A program made the position numbers and the translations under genes. A stretch of DNA of 64,000 bases, taken from assembly GCF_003315245.1 (NCBI RefSeq), contig NZ_QNRT01000005.1, positions 124,001 to 188,000 of the forward strand. Reading direction: 5' to 3'. Positions 1 through 8,497 of the stretch are shown piece by piece; positions within the stretch are counted from its first letter, which is position 1; every line of letters starts with the position of its first letter. The stretch comes from Arenicella xantha. Lineage in GTDB: Bacteria; Pseudomonadota; Gammaproteobacteria; Arenicellales; Arenicellaceae. Below the pieces are notes generated by a model. That model did not search any database, was not told where the DNA came from, and saw only the letters and a list, made by a program, of their open reading frames with translations.

Positions 1-330
1 GACCCAGTCGAGCAGCATATTGCGGCCTAAGTCGGAGGGCGCGGAAATTCTAAGCTCGCCAGCTACCTTACCTTTCAATGAGTGAATTGACGCTTGCCCA
101 GCATTGAGGCTAGCAAGTGCCTCCCGGCAGTACACCAAAAAGCGTTCACCTTCGCCAGTGATGCGAAGCTGTCGCGTGGAGCGAATGAATAAGGCCACAC
201 CAAGTTGCTTCTCAAGTCGTTTAATCGCCGCACTGGCGGCTGCAGCACTGATATCGAGTTGCTGAGCGGCACGGGTGATGTTGCCACTATCGGCGATACG
301 GACAAATAGCGTTAAATCATTGACGTTCAT
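1..330 (-). CDS. LysR-family transcriptional regulator (N-terminal part, runs off the window)
   Basis: The 110 visible codons from the ATG at 328-330 give a LysR winged helix-turn-helix (residues about 2-60, with the helix-turn-helix around ITRAAQQLDISAAAASAAIK) and the start of the effector-binding domain (GELRISAPSDLGR at about 91-103). The C-terminus lies beyond position 1. It is divergent from the dehydrogenase gene at 463, the usual arrangement in which a LysR protein controls the neighbouring oxidoreductase. A short palindrome sits immediately upstream of its start. The family is certain from the sequence; the target and inducer are inferred or unknown. Confidence 0.9.
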   Translation of the reverse strand, partial: MNVNDLTLFVRIADSGNITRAAQQLDISAAAASAAIKRLEKQLGVALFIRSTRQLRITGEGERFLVYCREALASLNAGQASIHSLKGKVAGELRISAPSDLGRNMLLDWV

Positions 331-332
331 TA

Positions 333-347
333 TCAAAAATATTTTGA
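333..347. promoter_or_regulatory. Palindrome in the LysR/dehydrogenase divergent promoter region
   Basis: TCAAAAATATTTTGA is a perfect inverted repeat (6-base arms, 3-base centre) just 3 bp upstream of the LysR start codon. Its position suits autoregulation and control of the divergent dehydrogenase gene. LysR sites are usually T-N11-A palindromes; this one is T-N13-A, so the assignment is an inference. Confidence 0.4.
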
Positions 348-462
348 ATATGTTTCGCCTATTATGCCGTTTATGTGCTTGCTGTGCTTGTTAATAATAA
401 GACCAAGCAAATAAACCAAGTCTAGCCAATAACCGGCCTAGGCAAATTATTGAGGAGAAGTT

Positions 463-1512
463 ATGAAAGCAATTGCCTATCAAACCCAACAGCCCATTGA
501 ACATAACGATGCTTTAATGGATATCGAATTGGATAAGCCCGTGGCCACTGGCCGCGATATTTTAGTGAACGTGCGAGCCGTATCGGTCAACCCCGTCGAC
601 ACCAAAATCCGTGCCTCGGCGTCTGCCGCTGAAGGTGAATACAAGGTCCTCGGTTGGGATGCTGTTGGCGAGGTCGTCGCGATTGGTGAAGCGGTTGAGC
701 TTTTCAGTGTTGGAGACCAGGTGTGGTATGCCGGTGATCTAACACGGTCTGGGTCTAATGCTGAGTTTCAATTGGTCGATGAGCGCATTGTTGGTCTAAA
801 ACCAACGACACTCTCCAATGTTGAAGCGGCCGCAATGCCACTTACGGCGATCACCGCGTGGGAATTACTGTTCGACCGTATCGGTTTCGTACCGATGCTC
901 GCAGATGATGCCACTGCCGACATAGCGGTGTCGGGCGCGCCTAAACCGAGTTTGTTGATTATTGGCGCGGCCGGCGGTGTTGGCTCAATTCTCACTCAAC
1001 TGGCCACGCAGCTAACCGATGCTACTGTAATTGGCACGGCATCGCGCCCCGAGAGCCAAGCGTGGGTTCGCGAACTGGGAGCGCATTTTGTGATTAATCA
1101 TCATCTGCCATTGGCTGAGCAGCTTAAGGAGCACGGCATTGAACAGGTGTCTCACGTAATTAGCCTTAATCAAACCGATCAGCATTTTGCCCAATTGGTT
1201 GAGGTGCTCGCTCCGCAAGGCAAACTCGCACTGATTGATGACCCTAAAGCGCCTATTGATATTATGCAGCTAAAAGCAAAGTCATTGTCATTGCACTGGG
1301 AATTGATGTTTACTCGTTCGATGTTCAATACTTGGGACATGGTCAAACAACACCAGCTGCTCAGTCACGTTGCGCAATTGGTTGACCAAGGGCGTTTGAA
1401 AACCACGCTTGGCGAGAATTATGGAACCATCAATGCGGCGAATTTGAAGCGTGCACATGCTCATATTGAGAGTAATTCGGCAGTCGGTAAAGTTGTTCTC
1501 GAGGGATTTTAG
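463..1512 (+). CDS. Zinc-free medium-chain dehydrogenase/reductase (quinone oxidoreductase-like)
   Basis: This 349-residue protein has the MDR fold: a GroES-like N-terminal part (GWDAVGEV at 64-71) and a Rossmann domain with the nucleotide-binding loop GAAGGVGS at 168-175. The protein appears to contain no cysteine, so it cannot carry the structural or catalytic zinc site of classical alcohol dehydrogenases. It therefore belongs with the NAD(P)H:quinone reductase/zeta-crystallin type. The start is supported by TTGAGGAG eight bases upstream. It lies divergent from a LysR gene and 76 bp before an ABM monooxygenase gene, a set that suggests an inducible response to quinones or electrophiles. The substrate is not visible. 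Confidence 0.88.
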   Translation: MKAIAYQTQQPIEHNDALMDIELDKPVATGRDILVNVRAVSVNPVDTKIRASASAAEGEYKVLGWDAVGEVVAIGEAVELFSVGDQVWYAGDLTRSGSNAEFQLVDERIVGLKPTTLSNVEAAAMPLTAITAWELLFDRIGFVPMLADDATADIAVSGAPKPSLLIIGAAGGVGSILTQLATQLTDATVIGTASRPESQAWVRELGAHFVINHHLPLAEQLKEHGIEQVSHVISLNQTDQHFAQLVEVLAPQGKLALIDDPKAPIDIMQLKAKSLSLHWELMFTRSMFNTWDMVKQHQLLSHVAQLVDQGRLKTTLGENYGTINAANLKRAHAHIESNSAVGKVVLEGF

Positions 1513-1588
1513 TAGCCTCGTGACGCGTTTCCATCAGTCATATTGAGAAGAACATTAAGTCCTAACTGAGAATTTTTTTGAGTAAACT

Positions 1589-1882
1589 ATGAATAATGAA
1601 CTAACTATCGTCGCGCGTATTGTCGCAAAACCAGCACAAACTGATTTGGTGAAGTCGGCTCTAGTGCATCTTATTGAGCCAACGCGCAAAGAACAAGGTT
1701 GTATTCGATACGATTTGCATCAAGATAACGAAGAGCCCTCGGTGTTTGTATTTTACGAGAGCTGGGAATCGCGAGAGCTATGGCAAGAACATATGAATAA
1801 TGATCATCTCAAAGCGTATATCGAAGCCACCGATGGTGCGGTAGACAGCTTTACCCTAAATGAGATGTCGAAAATTGCTTGA
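1589..1882 (+). CDS. Antibiotic biosynthesis monooxygenase (ABM) family protein, YgiN-like
   Basis: This 97-residue protein matches the whole length of the ABM ferredoxin-like fold. It has the typical pattern of an N-terminal strand (LTIVARIVAKP), EPTRKEQGCIRYDLHQ, FVFYESWES and a final HLKAYIEA helix. Members such as YgiN act on quinols or other aromatic substrates, usually as dimers. Position downstream of a quinone-reductase-type gene fits quinone redox chemistry. No cofactor is used by the family, so no cofactor motif is expected. The substrate is unknown. Confidence 0.85.
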   Translation: MNNELTIVARIVAKPAQTDLVKSALVHLIEPTRKEQGCIRYDLHQDNEEPSVFVFYESWESRELWQEHMNNDHLKAYIEATDGAVDSFTLNEMSKIA

Positions 1883-1928
1883 AGAAAGGCAAAAGCTGTT
1901 TTAGCAGAGTTGCCTGACTTCGGTAGTG

Positions 1929-2618
1929 TTAGGCAACAACGCCGAATAGATTGCCAACCACGGCGGTTAGCGCCATAGCCAATGCTCCCCAAAAAGTGAC
2001 TCGGGCAGCCCCCTTTAGTACTGAGGCACCACCAACTTTGGCGGCCAGTGCGCCCAGCATTGCCAAAAATAGTAGTGATGAGCTAGCGACTAATGAAATC
2101 AAAGTTGAGCCGGGCGTGAGCCATGCAACGATCAATGGTAAGGCGGCACCAAGGGTAAACATACTGGCTGATGACAGTGCCGCTTGCAGAGGCCGCGCGC
2201 TTTGGCTATCCGCCAAGCCGATATCATCACGAATGTGAGCGCCCAAGGCATCATGCTCCATAAGCTGCTCGGCAACCTGTCTAGCTAAGTCGGCGTCGAG
2301 CCCTCTGTCCTGATAAATGTCAGCCAGTTCAATTTTTTCTGATTCATAGTTGTCCTTTAGCGACCGCTTTTCGATGGCTATATCGGCTTTCTCGGTGTCC
2401 GCCTGCGAGCTGACCGAAACATATTCGCCGGCGGCCATCGACATGGCGCCCGCGACCAAACCGGCAATTCCCGCCAGCAAAATGCTCTGTTGAGATGCAC
2501 TTGCGGCGGCTACACCGATAATCAGGCTTGCAGTGGAAACGATACCGTCGTTGGCGCCTAATACGGCTGCTCGCAGCCAGCCAATGCGATGTGAGCGGTG
2601 AATTTCTTGGTGGCTCAT
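1929..2618 (-). CDS. VIT1/CCC1-family membrane protein (putative Fe/Mn transporter)
   Basis: The 229-residue protein starts with SHQEIHRSHRIGWLRAAVLGANDG, the characteristic N-terminus of the VIT/CCC1 family. About five membrane segments follow, with the G-AMSMAAGEYVSVSSQ motif of the second helix and a central cytosolic loop rich in charged residues (about 75-145). In plants and yeast the family moves iron or manganese into vacuoles; bacterial members are presumed to export or handle Fe2+/Mn2+. The start at 2618 places the conserved motif at the N-terminus. No Fur-like site was recognised upstream. Confidence 0.9.
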   Translation of the reverse strand: MSHQEIHRSHRIGWLRAAVLGANDGIVSTASLIIGVAAASASQQSILLAGIAGLVAGAMSMAAGEYVSVSSQADTEKADIAIEKRSLKDNYESEKIELADIYQDRGLDADLARQVAEQLMEHDALGAHIRDDIGLADSQSARPLQAALSSASMFTLGAALPLIVAWLTPGSTLISLVASSSLLFLAMLGALAAKVGGASVLKGAARVTFWGALAMALTAVVGNLFGVVA

Positions 2619-2933
2619 AAATTACCTGGTCTGGTGATATGATTAAGGTGCTGAATCAAGCGTTTGTTTGCCATGGTCACGTCTATCAAAAGTTGCAACA
2701 GCATTTAGGATAAATCAAAATCAGCATCAAATTTACAGTTTGTGCCCTGCTCTAAATTTCAGTATCAAAATACGGTCAAAGAGTACCGCAAATAGATTAA
2801 TGCGGTTTGAGATGTCGAGGAGTAACGCGGTCTCGGTTAAATCGCGTAATTGCGGGTTGCTGATGGATATTAAGCTGCGAACCTGTAATAGTGATTTATT
2901 TCAACAGTGGTTTTTCAAAAGGAGCTGAAAGTG
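2619..2933. other. Intergenic region without a recognisable gene
   Basis: About 315 bp lie between the divergent VIT-family gene and the ChaN-like gene. A short open frame crosses it, but it has no homology that I recognise and no ribosome binding site. The only clear signal is the Shine-Dalgarno sequence AAAGGAG near 2918-2924 that serves the gene at 2934. Confidence 0.5.
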
Positions 2934-3788
2934 ATGCTATTAAGCATGAGACGCTGGCTACATGTGCCAACTGCGGCGCTATTATTTGGCTGTGTATGTG
3001 TGTCTATAAGTTTAAGCTCGACTGCATTTTCACAAAGTTCCATACCACCGGTTGATAAGCAGTTTGCACAATTGGCAGCATCACATCGGATTCTTTTGTT
3101 TGGCGAATTACATGGCACGCAAGAGATGCCGGCGTATTTCGCAGCGCTAGTTAGTCAGTTAGCGCGGCGCGATCAAGTTATTAAGGTCGGTATTGAGCAT
3201 CCGCTTGATCAGGCCGGAGACTTAAATGGATATTTACAATCGGCAGGGAGCTCCAAAGACCAACAATTGCTACTGGGTAATGGGTATTGGAATGCGACAC
3301 ATCAAGACGGTAGAACCAGTTACGCGATGTTCACGCTGGTCGAACAATTAAGAGTATTAAAATCTGAAGGTTATGACGTTGAACTATTTGCATTTGATGA
3401 CCAGCAAGCTGAGAATCGCGATAAAGCGCTCGCCGCAAATATTTCGCGGGTTTATCAGAACAATCCAGAAGCCTTGCATTTAGTTATTACTGGCAACATC
3501 CACAGTCGGTTTAAAAGAGGTGCGCCGTGGAATCCTGACTTTCTACCGATGGGCTTCTTTTTACGCGAATCAGTGGGGGCATCTCTAGTGACGTCGGTGG
3601 AGTTTAGTCACGATGGTGGCAATGCATGGTTATGTACCCCTGAGTGTAAGGTAACTGAATTGGCTAAACCTAAAACCCCGACTGAGCGTTTTACATTGCG
3701 CAAAAAAGCACCGTCCTATCACCATGATTTTGCGCTGAATGTAGGAACCATTGAGGTGAGTTTACCCACGCTGGAGCGCCGCGATTGA
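2934..3788 (+). CDS. ChaN-like/EreA-like exported protein
   Basis: The protein (284 residues from this start) has an N-terminal signal peptide ending near residue 33. The core begins HRILLFGELHGTQEMP (about 51-66), with GELHGT being the hallmark of the ChaN haem-binding and erythromycin-esterase-like (Tiki) superfamily. A second conserved segment TGNIHSR follows after the middle of the protein. I chose ATG 2934 over the longer frame because AAAGGAG lies 9-10 bases upstream. Family members bind haem or hydrolyse esters; which applies here cannot be seen. It is probably periplasmic. The cysteine near residue 20 does not form a convincing lipobox. Confidence 0.8.
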   Translation: MLLSMRRWLHVPTAALLFGCVCVSISLSSTAFSQSSIPPVDKQFAQLAASHRILLFGELHGTQEMPAYFAALVSQLARRDQVIKVGIEHPLDQAGDLNGYLQSAGSSKDQQLLLGNGYWNATHQDGRTSYAMFTLVEQLRVLKSEGYDVELFAFDDQQAENRDKALAANISRVYQNNPEALHLVITGNIHSRFKRGAPWNPDFLPMGFFLRESVGASLVTSVEFSHDGGNAWLCTPECKVTELAKPKTPTERFTLRKKAPSYHHDFALNVGTIEVSLPTLERRD

Positions 3789-3859
3789 TAGAGATTTAAA
3801 TGACGCTTCTAAATGACCCTTCAAGAGCTAGTTAATCGGTCGCTATGATCTACGAGCCG

Positions 3860-4171
3860 CTAGCTGATTGGCGTGATGCCGCCGAGAGAACGTTCAGTGT
3901 GGCATTCGTGTGAACCCAATTCAAATTCTCGACAAATCCACGGACGATTCTCATAGATCGAACACATTAAGCTTTCGCGGTTTAATGCTGAGCACCAGCC
4001 GTCATCTAAGCGCAACATGGTCTCACCGCCCCATTCATCAATCGCAATGTGTTCCTCAGGAACGCCGGTGTCGGTAATAATCATTACTTCTAAGCGGCAG
4101 CAGCAAGCCCGACAACTGCTACAGGTGACTGCAGTTTTGGCCATCTCACCAGTATCAATTGTCATGTTCAT
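3860..4171 (-). CDS. YkgJ-family cysteine-cluster protein
   Basis: A 103-residue protein with the YkgJ/UPF0153 cysteine pattern: CSSCRACCC near residues 17-25, later WCSALN, MCSIYENRPWICREFELG and a final ECH. The family is thought to bind zinc or iron through these cysteines and has no settled function. It is a single gene, followed on the same strand after 145 bp by the MFS gene, which begins further upstream at 5602. The full cysteine set is present, so it looks intact. Confidence 0.85.
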   Translation of the reverse strand: MNMTIDTGEMAKTAVTCSSCRACCCRLEVMIITDTGVPEEHIAIDEWGGETMLRLDDGWCSALNRESLMCSIYENRPWICREFELGSHECHTERSLGGITPIS

Positions 4172-4315
4172 CGCAAATTAGAATAATTGCGCACTGTAGC
4201 GTAAATTGAGATTTATCGATATTCATTTAGCCGTGAGTGTTGTAGCGCTTACTCGTGCTGGCACTCACACAACGGTCAGTCACAATTATGTATTTAATAT
4301 GTATGTTAGCAAGCA

Positions 4316-5602
4316 CTACTGAGCGCGCGCGAATCGACCGACTGCGCGTTCGCGGATTGGCAGGTGTATGATCGCCGCGAGTACCCCGAGTAAGATATTG
4401 ATCAACCAAACAAGATCGTAGCGAGCCGCATCTCCGTAAGTTGAGAATCCTAGGTATTGACCACAAAATGAGCTAACGACCTGGAATGCGTCGGACTGTT
4501 CGTAGAGAAACCCACCTAAATAAACCCCTGTAAAGCTACCTAGTTGGTGCGATAGAAACACCACGCCATATAGAAGCGCCATATAGCGTGTGCCAAACAT
4601 GACGGCGACTAAGCCAGAGGTTGGAGGAATGGTGGCGAGCCACAGTAGACCAATGCCGATGCTGAAAAATACAATCGAATAAATCGACGCTGGCAATATA
4701 ATGAATATTGCTATGACCAAGGCGCGCAACAAGTAGATCCACGCCAGCATAGATTGTTTGGGGACACGGCCAGACCAGACTCCCGACATGTAGGAACCAA
4801 TCATATTAGCCACGCCAATCAGCGCTAAACTCCATGCCCCAACTTTGGCACTAAAACCTAGGTCGCTGAGATAGGCTGGCATGTGTACGGTGATGAATGC
4901 CAAATGAAAACCACAAACATAAAAGCCAATGACCAGTAAGACGTAGTGCTTGTGTTGAAACGCTTCCTTGAGGGCTTCTAAGGTCGACTGGTCAAGTGCC
5001 TTGTCGTGCACCTCGTTGGCACCAGAGTAAGGCGCCAATGGAATTGCCATAATGACCATTAAGAGCGTCATGGCTGACAGAATTTGCAATGACGAAAACC
5101 AGCCAAAGGCATCAATTAAGGTTTGCGAAAACGGCACGATCAAAAACTGACCCATTGATCCAGCGGCTGTTGCAATGCCGGCTACCCATGGCTTTCGATC
5201 ATCGGGCACGGCGCGCATCAATGCCGGAATGACGATGCCGAATGAGGTACCGGCAATGCCTGCGCCAACTAGAATGCCGGCCGAGGAATTTAGCAATAAC
5301 GGTGTGTCGGCATAGGCCATCGAGAACAAACCAACCGCATACACCAAGACAGCACCAAGGATAATTCGTAGATTACCGTAGCGATCAGCTAAACCTCCGG
5401 CGAATACCGCGACCACGCCCCAACTTAAATTCTGAATGGCCAGGGCGATCGCGATAGTGTCTCGACCCCAGTTGTGAAATTCCGAAATTGGTTTTACGAA
5501 TAAGCCAAACGAAGAGCGAAAACCAAACGACATCATCAGTAGCATGCAGCCGCTGAGAATCAGTATTTTGGTGGCGGGGGCAAGTTTGCTGGGCTGTGGC
5601 AT
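4316..5602 (-). CDS. MFS transporter
   Basis: This 428-residue protein has about 12 hydrophobic segments in two halves, with the first-half loop GGLADRYGNLR (about 64-74), the MFS loop 2-3 signature. The FGFRSSFGLFVKPI opening resembles the oxalate/formate antiporter and monocarboxylate-type MFS group. The substrate cannot be read from sequence. It is divergent from the SRPBCC gene at 5826, with 223 bp between them containing the 10-bp palindrome AGATTAATCT at 5724-5733. Confidence 0.9.
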   Translation of the reverse strand: MPQPSKLAPATKILILSGCMLLMMSFGFRSSFGLFVKPISEFHNWGRDTIAIALAIQNLSWGVVAVFAGGLADRYGNLRIILGAVLVYAVGLFSMAYADTPLLLNSSAGILVGAGIAGTSFGIVIPALMRAVPDDRKPWVAGIATAAGSMGQFLIVPFSQTLIDAFGWFSSLQILSAMTLLMVIMAIPLAPYSGANEVHDKALDQSTLEALKEAFQHKHYVLLVIGFYVCGFHLAFITVHMPAYLSDLGFSAKVGAWSLALIGVANMIGSYMSGVWSGRVPKQSMLAWIYLLRALVIAIFIILPASIYSIVFFSIGIGLLWLATIPPTSGLVAVMFGTRYMALLYGVVFLSHQLGSFTGVYLGGFLYEQSDAFQVVSSFCGQYLGFSTYGDAARYDLVWLINILLGVLAAIIHLPIRERAVGRFARAQ

Positions 5603-5723
5603 ACGCTGAGGGAAAATTACAGACTAAGTAGACTGACGATAATCGAAATCAATTCTCGCCACCAGACGCTATGGCTAATATTTTTTGTGAATAGTGAACT
5701 GAGTGGAACTCGCTAATTTTTGC

Positions 5724-5733
5724 AGATTAATCT
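5724..5733. promoter_or_regulatory. 10-bp perfect palindrome between divergent MFS and SRPBCC genes
   Basis: AGATTAATCT is a perfect inverted repeat located 122 bp from the MFS start and 93 bp from the SRPBCC start. It lies in an AT-rich stretch with the direct-repeat-like words TTTTTGCAG and AATTTTGCAA on either side. It could be a regulator site for the divergent pair; there is no recognised regulator family match. Confidence 0.25.
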
Positions 5734-5825
5734 AAAATTTTGCAAAGGCATTTTGAGTCAGCAACTTGTGTGTACGAGGTGCTCGATTGACGTTGCGTCA
5801 ACAGTAGAGACTGGGAGCTAAGCAA

Positions 5826-6332
5826 ATGAAACAAGTTTTGTTAATTATGGTGTGCGTGTTTTCGGTGTCATTGCATGCAAAAGTCGTGTCCTCAACACCA
5901 AGCCACTATGTGTTGCAACATCAGGCTCAGTCTACGCTAAGCCCGGACCAGCTGTGGCTGCGTTTGAGCCAACCGAGTCAATGGTGGCATCCGGATCACA
6001 CCTACTCCGGCGATGCGTCTAATTTGTCGTTAGACCTTGAGGCTGGCGGATTATGGCGTGAAGACTGGAATGGGCACTCAGTGTTGCATGGCATGGTCGT
6101 CAATTTTCAGGCTCCTGAACTGCTACGTCTTGAAGCGCCATTTGGACCATTGCAGGGTATGGCGGTCAAAACAATTTGGACGATCACTATTAAGCCCCAC
6201 CATAATGGTTCATTGGTAATCTTCGATGAGATTAGCAACGGTAGCGATGCGAGTGGTTTAGACGAACTGGCTAAAGCGGTGGACTATGTCAAAGGCGAAG
6301 CTATCTCTCGTTTAGTAGCACCATCTGATTGA
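5826..6332 (+). CDS. Exported SRPBCC-fold protein
   Basis: A 168-residue protein with a signal peptide (MKQVLLIMVCVFSVSLHA) and a helix-grip START/Bet v1-like domain. The segments STPSHYVLQHQA, WLRLSQPSQWWHPDHTYS and GGLWREDWNGH match the SRPBCC polyketide cyclase/AHSA1 pattern. A GGGAG sequence eight bases upstream supports the start. The family binds hydrophobic ligands; a periplasmic version is less common. It stands alone, with the AraC-type gene downstream separated by 122 bp. Confidence 0.78.
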   Translation: MKQVLLIMVCVFSVSLHAKVVSSTPSHYVLQHQAQSTLSPDQLWLRLSQPSQWWHPDHTYSGDASNLSLDLEAGGLWREDWNGHSVLHGMVVNFQAPELLRLEAPFGPLQGMAVKTIWTITIKPHHNGSLVIFDEISNGSDASGLDELAKAVDYVKGEAISRLVAPSD

Positions 6333-6358
6333 CAGTTTTATGTGTGGTGTGTCGTTTT

Positions 6359-6387
6359 ACGTGGTGCAGATGATTAACTTACCACGT
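6359..6387. promoter_or_regulatory. Inverted repeat upstream of the membrane AraC gene
   Basis: ACGTGGT at 6359-6365 and ACCACGT at 6381-6387 form a 7-bp inverted repeat with a 15-bp spacer. It lies 68 bp before the start of the AraC-type gene and just after the SRPBCC gene. It could be an operator or a weak terminator stem; it lacks the T-run of an intrinsic terminator. Confidence 0.3.
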
Positions 6388-6454
6388 TAACAATGCGATG
6401 ATAGTTGGCCATCGTGACCTACACTATGTAGTCTAACCAACGGCAATTTATTAC

Positions 6455-7513
6455 ATGCTACTGCTGGAAGCGTTTTTTAAGTTTAGTGCTATGGGCCTGT
6501 TATTGGCTTTGGCGGCACTAATTTGTCGTGATGGTTTGCACGTTCGTGTGTTCCGATTTGCGATACCGTTGTTGTTGGCAATTTGCTTTATGTTGCTGGC
6601 CACAGGCTCGCCGGAGCTGCAAGTCGGTATGCCATGGAAGATACCGCTTCGCCTGTTCGATATGTTCACCACGCTGTTCATTTGGTGGCTAGGTCGCGCG
6701 TTATTTGATGATGATTTTCAGCTGTCGGTGCTGGACGCCGTGGTGGCAAGTATCTATTTGGTTCTTGGCACCTCTAATCGACTTCATGCGCTAGGGTTTG
6801 ATGTGTTCTGGCTGCCGGAAATTGATTTCGCGCTAGCGATTTTGACAGTCAGTTTGATGAGCCATTTGGTGTATCGGGCGTTGGTTGGCAGGCAGGAGGA
6901 TTTGCTTGAAGGGCGACGGCAAATACGCGTTTGGTTCGCCTTGACGGTGGCGTTGGTATTGGTGCTGTCGGTGGTAACTGAGCGTGTGGCTAACTTGTTA
7001 CAACTGGACTCTCGGCAAGCTATTTGGATTACCTACGTGTTTACTTTGCCGATACTGTTATGGGCGGTGCTTTGGTTGACGCGTTTGCATCCGAGTGCGT
7101 TGGCGTTTCAGACCCCATCAACGGCACAGCTCGACACGATTCACATTGACCCACGCGATGTCGACGCGCATGCCAAGCTAGTACGTATTATGGAGTCTGA
7201 ACGAGGCTTTGCAGAGCAGGGTTTGACGATTGGCGGCCTTGCCAAACGAGTTGGCTTGGCGGAGCACCAATTGCGTTCATTGATCAATCGGTCAATGGGG
7301 TATCAGAACTTTTCATCATTTGTGAATCACTATCGAATACTGGATGTTCAGCAGGCAATGGCAAACCCAATTTATCATCGTACACCAATTTTAACGCTTG
7401 CGATGGATGCCGGATATTCTTCTTTGGCGCCCTTTAATCGTGCTTTCAAGAAGCAGCTTGGTATCACTCCAACCGAGTTCAGAGCCAAATTAATGGACGA
7501 TTTGTCTAAGTAG
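6455..7513 (+). CDS. AraC-family regulator with N-terminal membrane domain
   Basis: The 352-residue protein has an N-terminal half with about six or seven hydrophobic helices (residues 5-220) and a C-terminal AraC DNA-binding domain (about 250-350). The latter contains both helix-turn-helix units: LTIGGLAKRVGLAEHQLRSL and LTLAMDAGYSSLAPFNRAFK, followed by GITPTEFR. The membrane half suggests a one-component sensor that binds DNA from the inner membrane. The same layout and a very similar DNA-binding domain occur at 19015. It precedes a sterol-desaturase-type gene by 139 bp and may control it. Confidence 0.88.
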   Translation: MLLLEAFFKFSAMGLLLALAALICRDGLHVRVFRFAIPLLLAICFMLLATGSPELQVGMPWKIPLRLFDMFTTLFIWWLGRALFDDDFQLSVLDAVVASIYLVLGTSNRLHALGFDVFWLPEIDFALAILTVSLMSHLVYRALVGRQEDLLEGRRQIRVWFALTVALVLVLSVVTERVANLLQLDSRQAIWITYVFTLPILLWAVLWLTRLHPSALAFQTPSTAQLDTIHIDPRDVDAHAKLVRIMESERGFAEQGLTIGGLAKRVGLAEHQLRSLINRSMGYQNFSSFVNHYRILDVQQAMANPIYHRTPILTLAMDAGYSSLAPFNRAFKKQLGITPTEFRAKLMDDLSK

Positions 7514-7652
7514 TCTGTTCATTTTTGAAAGAACACGCTCATTTTCAGAATCGATCATGCTTTTTCAGAAGCGCGCAGTCAGATACGCCAAATCCATTTA
7601 TGCTGGTTTCGTTCTAGTCACAGTCATTGATGGTTTTTCAGCAGGAGTAAAC

Positions 7653-8483
7653 ATGGAATTTATTGTTGGAGTGTTCGACCACTTTATAGGCAACTTTGGA
7701 GATAGTTTTCGTACTGAAGCTACGCGCTATTGGCTCGGTGCGGGAGGCATCTTTTTACTGACGTGGGTTGTGTTCGCCGGTCTATTAAAGAATCGACGCA
7801 TTCGTAAACCATTGCCGAGCAAGCTGCGCAATAAACAAATGTGGCGTGAAATTCGAACCTCGACGCTGACGGTCATCGTGTTCACATTCTGTTTTAGTAT
7901 TACTAATCAACTGATGATTTACTTCTTTGGTGGATCGATTTTCCAGATATACAGTGATGTGTCGGACTATGGCTGGGCTTATTTGGTGTTTTCAGTGGTG
8001 TTGTGGAGCATTGGTTTGGACACCTATTTCTATTGGACGCATCGGTTTATGCATCATCCGAAGTTCTATAAGTTCTTTCACTTAACGCACCACCGCTCAC
8101 ACAACCCAACGCCGTTTACTGCCTACTCATTCGCGCCGTCTGAAGCGGTGTTGGTATACATCTTTGCGCCGGTGTTCTTCATTTTAGTGCCAATGCATAA
8201 AACTGCTTTTATCTGTGCCATGTTGATTCAGATATTTCGCAATGCAATTGCTCATTGTGGCTATGAAATTTTCCCTCGCGGTTGGGCGCGACATCCAATC
8301 TTAGGGATTTTTACTACGGTCACGCACCACGACTTACACCATGAGAAGGGGAACGGTAACTATGCGTTTTATTTCACGTTTTGGGATCGTATTATGGGTA
8401 CTGAGCATCCTGAGTATCTAGCGCGTTTTGATCGCGCGACTGAAGCAAAGGAACCGATGTTGAATCAGGTGCCGGCCAAATAA
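7653..8483 (+). CDS. Sterol desaturase/fatty-acid hydroxylase family membrane protein
   Basis: The 276-residue protein carries the eight-histidine di-iron signature of the family: HRFMHH at 130-135, HLTHHRSH at 143-150 and HHDLHH at 225-230. Several membrane helices surround these clusters. Members hydroxylate or desaturate sterols, fatty acids or carotenoids using O2 and a di-iron centre. The start at 7653 is chosen over an in-frame ATG at 7557 because AGGAG lies 5 bases upstream and the N-terminus then matches family length. The substrate is not visible. Position after the membrane AraC regulator suggests a lipid-responsive pair. Confidence 0.9.
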   Translation: MEFIVGVFDHFIGNFGDSFRTEATRYWLGAGGIFLLTWVVFAGLLKNRRIRKPLPSKLRNKQMWREIRTSTLTVIVFTFCFSITNQLMIYFFGGSIFQIYSDVSDYGWAYLVFSVVLWSIGLDTYFYWTHRFMHHPKFYKFFHLTHHRSHNPTPFTAYSFAPSEAVLVYIFAPVFFILVPMHKTAFICAMLIQIFRNAIAHCGYEIFPRGWARHPILGIFTTVTHHDLHHEKGNGNYAFYFTFWDRIMGTEHPEYLARFDRATEAKEPMLNQVPAK

Positions 8484-8497
8484 TTTAGTAAATTAGT

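Noticed and set aside
2668-2928. 86-codon open frame upstream of the ChaN-like gene
   Set aside because: Low-complexity translation, no ribosome binding site, and it ends inside the next gene's Shine-Dalgarno region.
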